Shown in pieces: positions 13,041 to 26,160 of a DNA stretch of 64,000 bases; the stretch's first letter is position 1, and each line of letters begins with the position of its first letter. The stretch covers positions 310,001-374,000 of the forward strand of contig NW_027488779.1 of the NCBI RefSeq assembly GCF_050948215.1, given 5' to 3'. A program made the position numbers and the translations under genes. This stretch comes from Halictus rubicundus (Eukaryota > Arthropoda > Insecta > Hymenoptera > Halictidae). Below the pieces are notes generated by a model. The model saw only the letters and a program-made list of their open reading frames with translations. It did no database searches and had not been told where the DNA came from.

Positions 13041-15480
13041 ATCCTATCCTATCCTCTATCCTATCCTATCCTCTATCCTATCCTATCCTCTATCCTATCC
13101 TATCCTCTATAATATCGTATCCTCTATCCTATCCTATCCTCTATCCTATCCTATCCTCTATCCTATCCTATCCTCTATCCTATCCTATCCTCTATCCTAT
13201 CATGTCCTCTATCGTCTCCTATCCTCTATCCTATCCAATTCCCTATCCTATCCTCTATCCTATCCTATCCTCTAGAATATCGTATCCTCTATCCTATCCT
13301 ATCCTCTATCCTCTTCTATCCTCTATCCTATCGAATCCCCTATCCTATCCTCTATCCTATCCTATCCACTATCCTATCCAATCCCCTATCCTATCCTCTT
13401 CCCTATCCTATTCTCTATCCTATCCTCTATCCTATCCTATCCTCCATCCTATCCAATCCTCTATCCTATCCAATCCCCTATCCTATCCTCTATCCTATCC
13501 TATCCTCTATCCTATCCTATCCTCTATCCTATCCTATCCTCTATCCTATCGTATCCTCTATCCTATCCTATCCTCTATCCTATCCTATCCTCTATCCTAT
13601 CCTGTCCTCTATCGTCTCCTATCCTCTATCCTATCCTATCCTCTATCCTATCCTATCCACTATCCTATCCTATCCTCTATCCTATCCTCTATCCTATCCT
13701 ATCCTCTATCCTATCCTATCCTCTATCCTATCCTATCCTATCCTCTATCCTATCCTATCCTCTATCCTATCCTATCCTCTATCCTATCCTATCCTCTGTC
13801 CTATCCTATCCTCTATCCTATCCTATCCTCTATCCTATCCTATCCTCTATCCTATAATCTCCTCTATCGCCTCCTATCCTCTATCCTATCCAATCCCCAA
13901 TCCTATCCTCTATCCTATCCTATCCTCTATAATATCGTATCCTCTATACTATCCTATCCTCTATCCTATCCTATCCTCTATCCTATCGTATCCCCTACCC
14001 TATCCTCTATCCTATCCTATCCTCTATCCTATCCTATCCTCTATCCTATCCTGTCCTCTATCGTCTCCTATCCTCTATCCTATCCAATTCCCTATCCTAT
14101 CCTCTATCCTATCCTATCCTCTATAATATCGTATCCTCTATCCTATCCTATCCTCTATCCTATCCTCTCCTCTATCGCCTCATATACTCTATCCTATCCA
14201 ATCCCCTATCCTATCCTCTATCCTATCCTATCCTCTATAATATCGTATCCTCTATCCTATCCTATCCTCTATTCTATCCTATCCTCTATCCTATCGTATC
14301 CCCTATCCTATCCTCTATCCTATCCTATCCTCTATCCTATCCTATCCTCTATCCTATCCTATCCTCTATCCTATCATGTCCTCTATCGTCTCCTATCCTC
14401 TATCCTATCCAATTCCCTATCCTATCCTTTATCCCATCCTATCCTCTATAATATCGTATCCTCTATCCTATCCTATCCTCTATCCTCTTCTATCCTCTAT
14501 CCTATCGAATCCCCTATCCTATCCTCTATCCTATCCTATCCTCTATCCTATCCTATCCCCTATCCTATCCTATCCTCTAACCTATCCTATCCTCTATCCT
14601 ATCCTATCCTCTATCCTATCCTATCCTCTATCCTATCGTATCCTCTATCCTATCCTATCCTCTATCCTATCCAATCCCCTATCCTATCCTCTATCCTATC
14701 CTATCCTCTATAATATCGTATCCTCTATCCTATCCTATCCTCTATCCTATCCTATCCTCTATCCTATCGTATCCCCTATCCTATCCTCTATCCTATCCTA
14801 TCCTCTATCCTATCCTATCCTCTATCCTATCCTATCCCCTATCCTATCCTATCCTCTAACCTATCCTATCCTCTATCCTATCCTATCCTCTATCCTATCC
14901 TATCCTCTATCCTATCGTATACTCTATCCTATGCTATCCTCTATCCTACTCTATCCTCTATCCTATCCTATTCTCTATCCTATCCGTTCCTCTACCTTAT
15001 CCTCTATCCGATCCTATCCTCTATCCTATCCAATCCCCTATCCTATCCTCTATCGTATCCGATCCTCTATCCTATCCTATCGTGTATATTATCGTATCCT
15101 CTATCCTATCCTACCCTCTATCCTATAATATCATCTATCCTATCCTATCCTCTATCCTATCCTCTATCCTATCCTATCCTCTTTCCTATCCTATCCTCTA
15201 TCCTCCCCTATCCTCTACCCTATCGAATCCCCTATCCTATCCTCTATCCTATCCTATCCTCTATCCTATCCTATCCTCTATCCTATCGTATCCTCTATCC
15301 TATCCTATCCTCTATCCCATCTTATTCTCTATCCTATCCGTTCCTCTACCTTATCCTCTATCCTATCTTATCCTATATCCTATCCTATCCTCAATCCTAT
15401 CTTATCCTCTATCTTATCCTATCCTCTATCCTATCCTATCCTCTATCCTATCCTATCCTCTATCATATCCTATCCTCTAT
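13041..15480 (+). repeat. Copy 2 of the 2,438-bp tandem pair, with a 160-bp deletion
   Basis: Anchors lie 2,438 bp right of their partners: CCACTATCC 13,366, TCTTCCC 13,396, CTCTGTCC 13,798, CCTATAATCT 13,851, CATGTCC 14,376 and GTGTATATT 15,082. Left of the deletion the offset is 2,598, set by the private TCTAGA sites at 10,673 and 13,271. Copy 2 therefore lacks about 160 bp, including the CTAACC, TACCCTC and ATACTTT monomers. The copies diverge near 13,040 and 15,480, where copy 2 reads CCCATCCACTATCC. Confidence 0.85.
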
Positions 15481-15541
15481 CCTATCCCATCCACTATCCT
15501 ATCCTATCCTCTATCCTATCCTGTCCTCTATCGTCTCCTAT

Positions 15542-16559
15542 CCTCTATCCTATCCGTTCCTCTACCTTATCCTCTATCCTATCTTATCCTCTATCCTATC
15601 CTATTCTCAATCCTATTTTATCCTCTATCCTATCCTATCCTATATCCTATCCTATCCCCTATCCTATCCTATCCTCTATCCTATCCTATCCTCTATCCTA
15701 TCCTATCCCCTATCCTATACTTTATCCTATCCTCTATCCTATCCTCTATCCTATCCTATCCACTATCCTATCCAATCCCCTATCCTATCCTCTTCCCTAT
15801 CCTATTCTCTATCCTATCCTCTATCCTATCCTATCCTCCATCCTATCCAATCCTCTATCCTATCCAATCCCCTATCCTATCCTCTATCCTATCCTACCCT
15901 CTATCCTATCCTATCCTCTATCCTATCCTATCCTCTATCCTATCGTATCCTCTATCCTATCCTATCCTCTATCCTATCCTATCCTCTATCCTATCCTGTC
16001 CTCTATCGTCTCCTATCCTCTATCCTATCCTATCCTCTATCCTATCCTATCCTCTATCCTATCCTATCCTCTATCCTATCCTATCCTCTATCCTATCCTA
16101 TCCTCTATCCTATCCTATCCTCTATCCTATCCTATCCTCTATCCTATCCTATCCTCTATCCTATCCTATCCTCTATCCTATCCTCTCCTCTATCGCCTCC
16201 TATTCTCTATCCTATCCAATCCCCTATCCTATCGTCTATCCTATCCTATCCTCTATAATATCGTATCCTCTATCCTATCCTATCCTCTATCCTATCCTAT
16301 CCTCTATCCTATCGTATCCCCTACCCTATCCTCTATCCTATCCTATCCTCTATCCTATCCTATCCTCTATGATATCCTGTCCTCTATCGTCTCCTATCCT
16401 CTATCCTATCCAATTCCCTATCCTATCCTCTATCCTATCCTATCCTCTATAATATCGTATCCTCTATCCTATCCTATCCTCTATCCTCTCCTATCCTCTA
16501 TCCTATCGAATCCCCTATCCTATCCTCTATCCTATCCTATCCTCTATCCTATCCTATCC
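15542..16559 (+). repeat. 1.02-kb block repeated exactly 8,760 bp downstream
   Basis: The block begins at TATCCGTTCC and runs through ATTTTATCC, TATATCC, ATACTTT, CCACTATCC, TCTTCCC, CGCCTCCTATTC (16,194) and CGTCTATCC to the CTATGATATCCTG variant and CGAATCCCC. It matches 24,302-25,319 with a constant 8,760-bp offset, so neither copy has gained or lost a unit. I saw about four substitutions by eye. Confidence 0.85.
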
Positions 16560-17550
16560 TCTATCCTATCCTATCCTCTATCCTATCCTATCCTCTGTCC
16601 TATCCTATCCTCTATCCTATCCTCTCCTCTATCGCCTCCTATCCTCTATCCTATCCAATCCCCAAATCTATCCTCTATCCTATCCTATCCTCTATAATAT
16701 CGTATCCTCTATACTATCCTATCCTCTATCCTATCCTATCCTCTATCCTATCGTATCCCCTACCCTATCCTCTATCCTATCCTATCCTCTATCCTATCCT
16801 ATCCTCTATCCTATCCTGTCCTCTATCGTCTCCTATCCTCTATCCTATCCAATTCCCTATCCTATCCTCTATCCTATCCTATCCTCTATAATATCGTATC
16901 CTCTATCCTATCCTATCCTCTATCCTATCCTCTCCTCTATCGCCTCATATACTCTATCCTATCCAATTCCCTATCCTATCCTCTATCCCATCCTATCCTC
17001 TATAATATCGTATCCTCTATCCTATCCTATCCTCTATCCTCTTCTATCCTCTATCCTATCGAATCCCCTATCCTATCCTCTATCCTATCCTATCCTCTAT
17101 CCTATCCTATCCTCTATCCTATCCTATCCTCTATCCTATCCTATCCTCTATCCTATCCTATCCTCTATCCTATCCTATCCTCTATCCTATCCTCTCCTCT
17201 ATCGCCTCCTATTCTCTATCCTATCCAATCCCCTATCCTATCGTCTATCCTATCCTATCCTCTATAATATCGTATCCTCTATCCTATCCTATCCTCTATC
17301 CTATCCTATCCTCTATCCTATCGTATCCCCTACCCTATCCTCTATCCTATCCTATCCTCTATCCTATCCTATCCTCTATGATATCCTGTCCTCTATCGTC
17401 TCCTATCCTCTATCCTATCCAATTCCCTATCCTATCCTCTATCCTATCCTATCCTCTATAATATCGTATCCTCTATCCTATCCTATCCTCTATCCTCTCC
17501 TATCCTCTATCCTATCGAATCCCCTATCCTATCCTCTATCCTATCCTATC
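16560..17550 (+). repeat. Array with further CGCCTCC cassettes
   Basis: CGCCTCC lies near 16,626 and again at 17,203, the second followed by the private CTATTCTC and CGTCTATCC variants also seen 1,009 bp upstream at 16,194. This segment therefore repeats part of the block before it. No gene is visible. Confidence 0.7.
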
Positions 17551-20105
17551 CTCTATCCTCTATCCTATCCTATCCTCTATCCTATCCTATTCTCTATCCT
17601 ACTCTATCCTCTATCCTATCCTATTCTCTATCCTATCCGTTCCTCTACCTTATCATCTATCCGATCCTATCCTCTATCCTATCCAATCCCCTATCCTATC
17701 CTCTATCGTATCCGATCCTCTATCCTATCCTATCGTGTATATTATCGTATCCTCTATCCTATCCTACCCTCTATCCTATAATATCATCTATCCTATCCTA
17801 TCCTCTATCCTAACCTATCCTCAAACCTATCCTATCCTCAATCCTATCCTATCCTCCATCCTATCCTATCCTCTATCCTATTCTATCCTCTATCTTATCC
17901 TATCCTCTATCCTTTCCTATCCTCTATCCTATCTTATCCTCTATCCTATCCTATCCTCTATTATATCGTATCCACTATATATCCTATCCCCTTTCCTATA
18001 ATATCATCTTTCTTATCCTATTCTGATTCCTATCTTATCCTTTGTCCTATCCTATCCTCTATCATATTCTATCCTCTTTCCTATAATATCATCTATCCCA
18101 TCGTATCTTCAATGCTATCCTATCCTCTATAATATCGTATCCTCTATCCTATAATATCATCTATCCTATCCCATCCTCTATCCTATCCTATCCACTATTC
18201 AATCCTATCCTCTATATTATCCCATCCTCTATAATATCGTATCCTCTATCATATCCTATCCTCTTTCGTATAATATCATCTATCCTATCCTATTCTCTAT
18301 TCTATTATATCCTCTATCCTATCCTATCGTCTATCGTATCCTATCCTCTATCCTATCAAACCCCTATCCTATCCTCTATCCTGTCCTATCCTCCATCCAA
18401 TCCTATCCCCAATCCTATCCTATCCTCTATCCAATCCTATCCTCTATCCTATCCTATCCTCTATTACATCCTATCCTCTATATTATCCTATCCTCTATAA
18501 TATCGTATCCTCTATCATATCCTATCCCCTATCCTATCCTATCCTCTAACCTATCCTATCCTCTATCCTATCCTATCCTCTATCCTATCCTACCCTCTAT
18601 CCTATCCTATCCTCTATCCTATCCTATCCCCTATCCTATACTTTATCCTATCCTCTATCCTATCCTATCCACTATCCTATCCAATCCCCTATCCTATCCT
18701 CTTCCCTATCCTATTCTCTATCCTATCCTCTATCCTATCCTATCCTCCATCCTATCCAATCCTCTATCCTATCCAATCCCCTATCCTATCCTCTATCCTA
18801 TCCTATCCTCTATCCTATCCTATCCTCTATCCTATCCTATCCTCTATCCTATCGTATCCTCTATCCTATCCTATCCTCTATCCTATCCTATCCTCTATCC
18901 TATCCTGTCCTCTATCGTCTCCTATCCTCTATCCTATCCTATCCTCTATCCTATCCTATCCACTATCCTATCCTATCCTCTATCCTATCCTCTATCCTAT
19001 CCTATCCTCTATCCTATCCTATCCTCTATCCTATCCTATCCTCTATCCTATCCTATCCTCTATCCTATCCTATCCTCTATCCTATCCTATCCTCTATCCT
19101 ATCCTATCCTCTATCCTATCCTATCCTCTATCCTATCCTATCCTCTATCCTATCCTATCCTCTATCCTATCCTCTCCTCTATCGCCTCCTATCCTCTATC
19201 CTATCCAATCCCCAATCCTATCCTCTATCCTATCCTATCCTCTATAATATCGTATCCTCTATACTATCCTATCCTCTATCCTATCCTATCCTCTATCCTA
19301 TCGTATCCCCTACCCTATCCTCTATCCTATCCTATCCTCTATCCTATCCTATCCTCTATCCTATCCTGTCCTCTATCGTCTCCTATCCTCTATCCTATCC
19401 AATTCCCTATCCTATCCTCTATCCTATCCTATCCTCTATAATATCGTATCCTCTATCCTATCCTATCCTCTATCCTATCCTCTCCTCTATCGCCTCATAT
19501 ACTCTATCCTATCCAATCCCCTATCCTATCCTCTATCCTATCCTATCCTCTATAATATCGTATCCTCTATCCTATCCTATCCTCTATCCTATCCTATCCT
19601 CTATCCTATCGTATCCCCTATCCTATCCTCTATCCTATCCTATCCTCTATCCTATCCTATCCTCTATCCTATCCTATCCTCTATCCTATCCTATCCTCTA
19701 TCCTATCATGTCCTCTATCGTCTCCTATCCTCTATCCTATCCAATTCCCTATCCTATCCTCTATCCCATCCTATCCTCTATAATATCGTATCCTCTATCC
19801 TATCCTATCCTCTATCCTCTTCTATCCTCTATCCTATCGAATCCCCTATCCTATCCTCTATCCTATCCTATCCTCTATCCTATCCTATCCCCTATCCTAT
19901 CCTATCCTCTAACCTATCCTATCCTCTATCCTATCCTATCCTCTATCCTATCCTATCCTCTATCCTATCGTATCCTCTATCCTATCCTATCCTCTATCCT
20001 ATCCAATCCCCTATCCTATCCTCTATCCTATCCTATCCTCTATAATATCGTATCCTCTATCCTATCCTATCCTCTATCCTATCCTATCCTCTATCCTATC
20101 GTATC
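17520..20105 (+). repeat. Copy 1 of a 2.6-kb segmental duplication
   Basis: It contains the divergent block (17,551-18,530) followed by superunit array up to CATGTCC at 19,708 and beyond. The partner is 20,500-23,140. Offsets are 2,982 bp at 17,551, 17,735 and 17,821 but 3,033 bp at CATGTCC (19,708 and 22,741). The 51-bp difference equals three 17-bp units. The copies part at about 20,105, where this one reads CCCCTACCC and the other CCCCTATCC. Confidence 0.85.
17551..18530 (+). repeat. Divergent 980-bp block, copy 1
   Basis: This block departs strongly from the consensus, with GTGTATATT (17,735), TCAAACC (17,821), CACTATATATCC, TTCTGATTCC, TTCAATGC, GTATAATATC, CAAACCCC (about 18,357) and TATTACATCC. 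Its anchors keep identical internal spacing in the copy at 55,845-56,820, so it has not changed length although neighbouring arrays have. No coding potential beyond the general stop-free property is seen. Confidence 0.85.
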
Positions 20106-20499
20106 CCCTACCCTATCCTCTATCCTATCCTATCCTCTATCCTATCCTATCCTCTATGATATCCTGTCCTCTATCGTCTCCTATCCTCTATCCTATCCAA
20201 TTCCCTATCCTATCCTCTATCCTATCCTATCCTCTATAATATCGTATCCTCTATCCTATCCTATCCTCTATCCTCTCCTATCCTCTATCCTATCGAATCC
20301 CCTATCCTATCCTCTATCCTATCCTATCCTCTATCCTATCCTATCCTCTATCCTATCCTATCCCCTATCCTATCCTATCCTCTAACCTATCCTATCCTCT
20401 ATCCTATCCTATCCTCTATCCTATCCTATCCTCTATCCTATCCTATCCTCTATCCTATCCTATCCCCTATCCTATCCTATCCTCTAACCTATCCTATCC
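20106..20499 (+). repeat. Array between the two 2.6-kb copies
   Basis: It carries CCCCTACCC, CTATGATATCCTGTCC, CCAATTCCC, ATAATATCG, CGAATCCCC and then CTAACC monomers. The order resembles the region near 16,330-16,560. Nothing but satellite is visible. Confidence 0.7.
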
Positions 20500-23140
20500 T
20501 CTATCCTATCCTATCCTCTATCCTATCCTATCCTCTATCCTCTATCCTATCCTATCCTCTATCCTATCCTATTCTCTATCCTACTCTATCCTCTATCCTA
20601 TCCTATTCTCTATCCTATCCGTTCCTCTACCTTATCATCTATCCGATCCTATCCTCTATCCTATCCAATCCCCTATCCTATCCTCTATCGTATCCGATCC
20701 TCTATCCTATCCTATCGTGTATATTATCGTATCCTCTATCCTATCCTACCCTCTATCCTATAATATCATCTATGCTATCCTATCCTCTATCCTAACCTAT
20801 CCTCAAACCTATCCTATCCTCAATCCTATCCTATCCTCCATCCTATCCTATCCTCTATCCTATTCTATCCTCTATCTTATCCTATCCTCTATCCTTTCCT
20901 ATCCTCTATCCTATCTTATCCTCTATCCTATCCTATCCTCTATTATATCGTATCCACTATATATCCTATCCCCTTTCCTATAATATCATCTTTCCTATCC
21001 TATTCTGATTCCTATCTTATCCTTTGTCCTATCCTATCCTCTATCATATTCTATCCTCTTTCCTATAATATCATCTATCCCATCGTATGTTCAATGCTAT
21101 CCTATCCTCTATAATATCGTATCCTCTATCCTATAATATCATCTATCCTATCCCATCCTCTATCCTATCCTATCCACTATTCAATCCTATCCTCTATATT
21201 ATCCCATCCTCTATAATATCGTATCCTCTATCATATCCTATCCTCTTTCGTATAATATCATCTATCCTATCCTATTCTCTATTCTATTATATCCTCTATC
21301 CTATCCTATCGTCTATCGTATCCTATCCTCTATCCTATCAAACCCCTATCCTATCCTCTATCCTGTCCTATCCTCCATCCAATCCTATCCCCAATCCTAT
21401 CCTATCCTCTATCCAATCCTATCCTCTATCCTATCCTATCCTCTATTACATCCTATCCTCTATATTATCCTATCCTCTATAATATCGTATCCTCTATCAT
21501 ATCCTATCCCCTATCCTATCCTATCCTCTAACCTATCCTATCCTCTATCCTATCCTATCCTCTATCCTATCCTACCCTCTATCCTATCCTATCCTCTATC
21601 CTATCCTATCCCCTATCCTATACTTTATCCTATCCTCTATCCTATCCTATCCACTATCCTATCCAATCCCCTATCCTATCCTCTTCCCTATCCTATTCTC
21701 TATCCTATCCTCTATCCTATCCTATCCTCCATCCTATCCAATCCTCTATCCTATCCAATCCCCTATCCTATCCTCTATCCTATCCTATCCTCTATCCTAT
21801 CCTATCCTCTATCCTATCCTATCCTCTATCCTATCGTATCCTCTATCCTATCCTATCCTCTATCCTATCCTATCCTCTATCCTATCCTGTCCTCTATCGT
21901 CTCCTATCCTCTATCCTATCCTATCCTCTATCCTATCCTATCCACTATCCTATCCTATCCTCTATCCTATCCTCTATCCTATCCTATCCTCTATCCTATC
22001 CTATCCTCTATCCTATCCTATCCTCTATCCTATCCTATCCTCTATCCTATCCTATCCTCTATCCTATCCTATCCTCTATCCTATCCTATCCTCTATCCTA
22101 TCCTATCCTCTATCCTATCCTATCCTCTATCCTATCCTATCCTCTATCCTATCCTATCCTCTATCCTATCCTATCCTCTATCCTATCCTATCCTCTATCC
22201 TATCCTCTCCTCTATCGCCTCCTATCCTCTATCCTATCCAATCCCCAATCCTATCCTCTATCCTATCCTATCCTCTATAATATCGTATCCTCTATACTAT
22301 CCTATCCTCTATCCTATCCTATCCTCTATCCTATCGTATCCCCTACCCTATCCTCTATCCTATCCTATCCTCTATCCTATCCTATCCTCTATCCTATCCT
22401 GTCCTCTATCGTCTCCTATCCTCTATCCTATCCAATTCCCTATCCTATCCTCTATCCTATCCTATCCTCTATAATATCGTATCCTCTATCCTATCCTATC
22501 CTCTATCCTATCCTCTCCTCTATCGCCTCATATACTCTATCCTATCCAATCCCCTATCCTATCCTCTATCCTATCCTATCCTCTATAATATCGTATCCTC
22601 TATCCTATCCTATCCTCTATCCTATCCTATCCTCTATCCTATCGTATCCCCTATCCTATCCTCTATCCTATCCTATCCTCTATCCTATCCTATCCTCTAT
22701 CCTATCCTATCCTCTATCCTATCCTATCCTCTATCCTATCATGTCCTCTATCGTCTCCTATCCTCTATCCTATCCAATTCCCTATCCTATCCTCTATCCC
22801 ATCCTATCCTCTATAATATCGTATCCTCTATCCTATCCTATCCTCTATCCTCTTCTATCCTCTATCCTATCGAATCCCCTATCCTATCCTCTATCCTATC
22901 CTATCCTCTATCCTATCCTATCCCCTATCCTATCCTATCCTCTAACCTATCCTATCCTCTATCCTATCCTATCCTCTATCCTATCCTATCCTCTATCCTA
23001 TCGTATCCTCTATCCTATCCTATCCTCTATCCTATCCAATCCCCTATCCTATCCTCTATCCTATCCTATCCTCTATAATATCGTATCCTCTATCCTATCC
23101 TATCCTCTATCCTATCCTATCCTCTATCCTATCGTATCCC
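20500..23140 (+). repeat. Copy 2 of the 2.6-kb segmental duplication
   Basis: It includes the second copy of the divergent block (20,533-21,512; GTGTATATT 20,717, TCAAACC 20,803) and the following array up to CATGTCC at 22,741. It is 51 bp (three units) longer than copy 1. Small differences include TATGCTATCC after the ATAATATCATC motif and GTATGTTCAATGC where copy 1 has GTATCTTCAATGC. Confidence 0.85.
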
Positions 23141-24268
23141 CTATCCTATCCTCTATCCTATCCTATCCTCTATCCTATCCTATCCTCTATCCTATCCTAT
23201 CCCCTATCCTATCCTATCCTCTAACCTATCCTATCCTCTATCCTATCCTATCCTCTATATTATCCTATCCTCTATCCTATCGTATACTCTATCCTATGCT
23301 ATCCTCTATCCTACTCTATCCTCTATCCTATCCTATTCTCTATCCTATCCGTTCCTCTACCTTATCCTCTATCCGATCCTATCCTCTATCCTATCCAATC
23401 CCCTATCCTATCCTCTATCGTATCCGATCCTCTATCCTATCCTAACGTGTATATTATCGTATCCTCTATCCTATCCTACCCTCTATCCTATAATATCATC
23501 TATCCTATCCAATCCCCTATCCTATCCTCTATCGTATCCGATCCTCTATCCTATCCTATCGTGTATATTATCGTATCCTCTATCCTATCCTACCCTCTAT
23601 CCTATAATATCATCTATCCTATCCTATCCTCTATCCTATCCTCTATCCTATCCTATCCTCTTTCCTATCCTATCCTCTATCCTCTCCTATCCTCTACCCT
23701 ATCGAATCCCCTATCCTATCCTCTATCCTATCCTATCCTCTATCCTATCCTATCCTCTATCCTATCGTATCCTCTATCCTATCCTATCCTCTATCCCATC
23801 TTATTCTCTATCCTATCCGTTCCTCTACCTTATCCTCTATCCTATCTTATCCTATATCCTATCCTATCCTCAATCCTATCTTATCCTCTATCTTATCCTA
23901 TCCTCTATCCTATCCTATCCTCTATCCTATCCTATCCTCTATCATATCCTATCCTCTATCCTATCCCATCCACTATCCTATCCTATCCTCTATCCTATCC
24001 TGTCCTCTATCGTCTCCTATCCTCTATCCTATCCAATTCCCTATCCTATCCTCTATCCTATCCTATCCTCTATAATATCGTATCATCTATCCTATCCTAT
24101 CCTCTATCCTCTCCCATCCTCTATCCTATGGAATCCCCTATCCTATCCTCTATCCTATCCTATCCTCTACCCTATCCTGTCCTCTATCGTCTCCTCTCCT
24201 CTATCCTATCCAATCCCCTATCCTATACTTTATCCTATCCTCTATCCTATCCTATCCCCTATCCTATC
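22212..24268 (+). repeat. Distant copy of the 5,585-7,625 superunit block
   Basis: Anchors match block 5,585-7,625 at +16,627 (CGCCTCC 22,216, CCTGTCC 22,398, CGCCTCATATACTC 22,524) and then at +16,644 (CATGTCC 22,741, GTGTATATT 23,447 and 23,561, TATGGAATCC 24,128). It overlaps copy 2 of the 2.6-kb duplication and is followed directly by the block shared with 15,542-16,559. The 22-25 kb stretch is thus a mosaic of sequences otherwise found at 5.6, 15.5 and 17.5 kb. Confidence 0.85.
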
Positions 24269-24301
24269 CAATCCCCTATCCTATCCTCTATCCTATCCTA
24301 T

Positions 24302-25319
24302 ACTCTATCCTATCCGTTCCTCTACCTTATCCTCTATCCTATCTTATCCTCTATCCTATCCTATTCTCAATCCTATTTTATCCTCTATCCTATCCTATCC
24401 TATATCCTATCCTATCCCCTATCCTATCCTATCCTCTATCCTATCCTATCCTCTATCCTATCCTATCCCCTATCCTATACTTTATCCTATCCTCTATCCT
24501 ATCCTCTATCCTATCCTATCCACTATCCTATCCAATCCCCTATCCTATCCTCTTCCCTATCCTATTCTCTATCCTATCCTCTATCCTATCCTATTCTCCA
24601 TCCTATCCAATCCTCTATCCTATCCAATCCCCTATCCTATCCTCTATCCTATCCTATCCTCTATCCTATCCTATCCTCTATCCTATCCTATCCTCTATCC
24701 TATCGTATCCTCTATCCTATCCTATCCTCTATCCTGTCCTATCCTCTATCCTATCCTGTCCTCTATCGTCTCCTATCCTCTATCCTATCCTATCCTCTAT
24801 CCTATCCTATCCTCTATCCTATCCTATCCTCTATCCTATCCTATCCTCTATCCTATCCTATCCTCTATCCTATCCTATCCTCTATCCTATCCTATCCTCT
24901 ATCCTATCCTATCCTCTATCCTATCCTATCCTCTATCCTATCCTCTCCTCTATCGCCTCCTATTCTCTATCCTATCCAATCCCCTATCCTATCGTCTATC
25001 CTATCCTATCCTCTATAATATCGTATCCTCTATCCTATCCTATCCTCTATCCTATCCTATCCTCTATCCTATCGTATCCCCTACCCTATCCTCTATCCTA
25101 TCCTATCCTCTATCCTATCCTATCCTCTATGATATCCTGTCCTCTATCGTCTCCTATCCTCTATCCTATCCAATTCCCTATCCTATCCTCTATCGTATCC
25201 TATCCTCTATAATATCGTATCCTCTATCCTATCCTATCCTCTATCCTCTCCTATCCTCTATCCTATCGAATCCCCTATCCTATCCTCTATCCTATCCTAT
25301 CCTCTATCCTATCCTATCC
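24302..25319 (+). repeat. Copy of the 15,542-16,559 block
   Basis: It matches 15,542-16,559 at a constant +8,760 bp, including the CGCCTCCTATTC marker at 24,954. Differences I saw include ATTCTCCATCC near 24,595, TATCCT for TACCCT near 24,657, CCTGTCC near 24,735 and CGTATCC near 25,194. It diverges at about 25,320, where this copy reads CCCCTATCC. Confidence 0.85.
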
Positions 25320-25386
25320 CCTATCCTATCCTATCCTCTAACCTATCCTATCCTCTATCCTATCCTATCCTCTATCCTATCCTATC

Positions 25387-26160
25387 CTCTATCCTCTATC
25401 CTATCCTATCCTCTATCCTATCCTATTCTCTATCCTACTCTATCCTCTATCCTATCCTATTCTCTATCCTATCCGTTCCTCTACCTTATCATCTATCCGA
25501 TCCTATCCTCTATCCTATCCAATCCCCTATCCTATCCTCTATCGTATCCGATCCTCTATCCTATCCTATCGTGTATATTATCGTATCCTCTATCCTATCC
25601 TACCCTCTATCCTATAATATCATCTATCCTATCCTATCCTCTATCCTAACCTATCCTCAAACCTATCCTATCCTCAATCCTATCCTATCCTCCATCCTAT
25701 CCTATCCTCTATCCTATTCTATCCTCTATCTTATCCTATCCTCTATCCTTTCCTATCCTCTATCCTATCTTATCCTCTATCCTATCCTATCCTCTATTAT
25801 ATCGTATCCACTATATATCCTATCCCCTTTCCTATAATATCATCTTTCCTATCCTATTCTGATTCCTATCTTATCCTTTGTCCTATCCTATCCTCTATCA
25901 TATTCTATCCTCTTTCCTATAATATCATCTATCCCATCGTATCTTCAATGCTATCCTATCCTCTATAATATCGTATCCTCTATCCTATAATATCATCTAT
26001 CCTATCCTATTCTGATTCCTATCTTATCCTCTATCCTATCCAATCCCCTATTCTATTCTCTATCCTATCCTATCCTCTATCCTATCCAATCCCCTATCCT
26101 ATTCTCTATCCTATCCTATCCTCTATCCTATCTTATCCCCAATCCTATCCTATCCTCTAT
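25387..26160 (+). repeat. Truncated copy of the divergent block, with a rearranged end
   Basis: GTGTATATT (25,571) and TCAAACC (25,657) mark the block. It follows the other copies to about 26,003, then instead of CCCATCCTC it returns to TTCTGATTCC, a motif already passed at about 25,855. It continues with CCAATCCCCTATTC and TCTTATCCCCAATCC, the latter also seen near 57,096 and 57,240. This looks like recombination or slippage between two ATAATATCATC(T/A)TCC sites. Confidence 0.75.
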
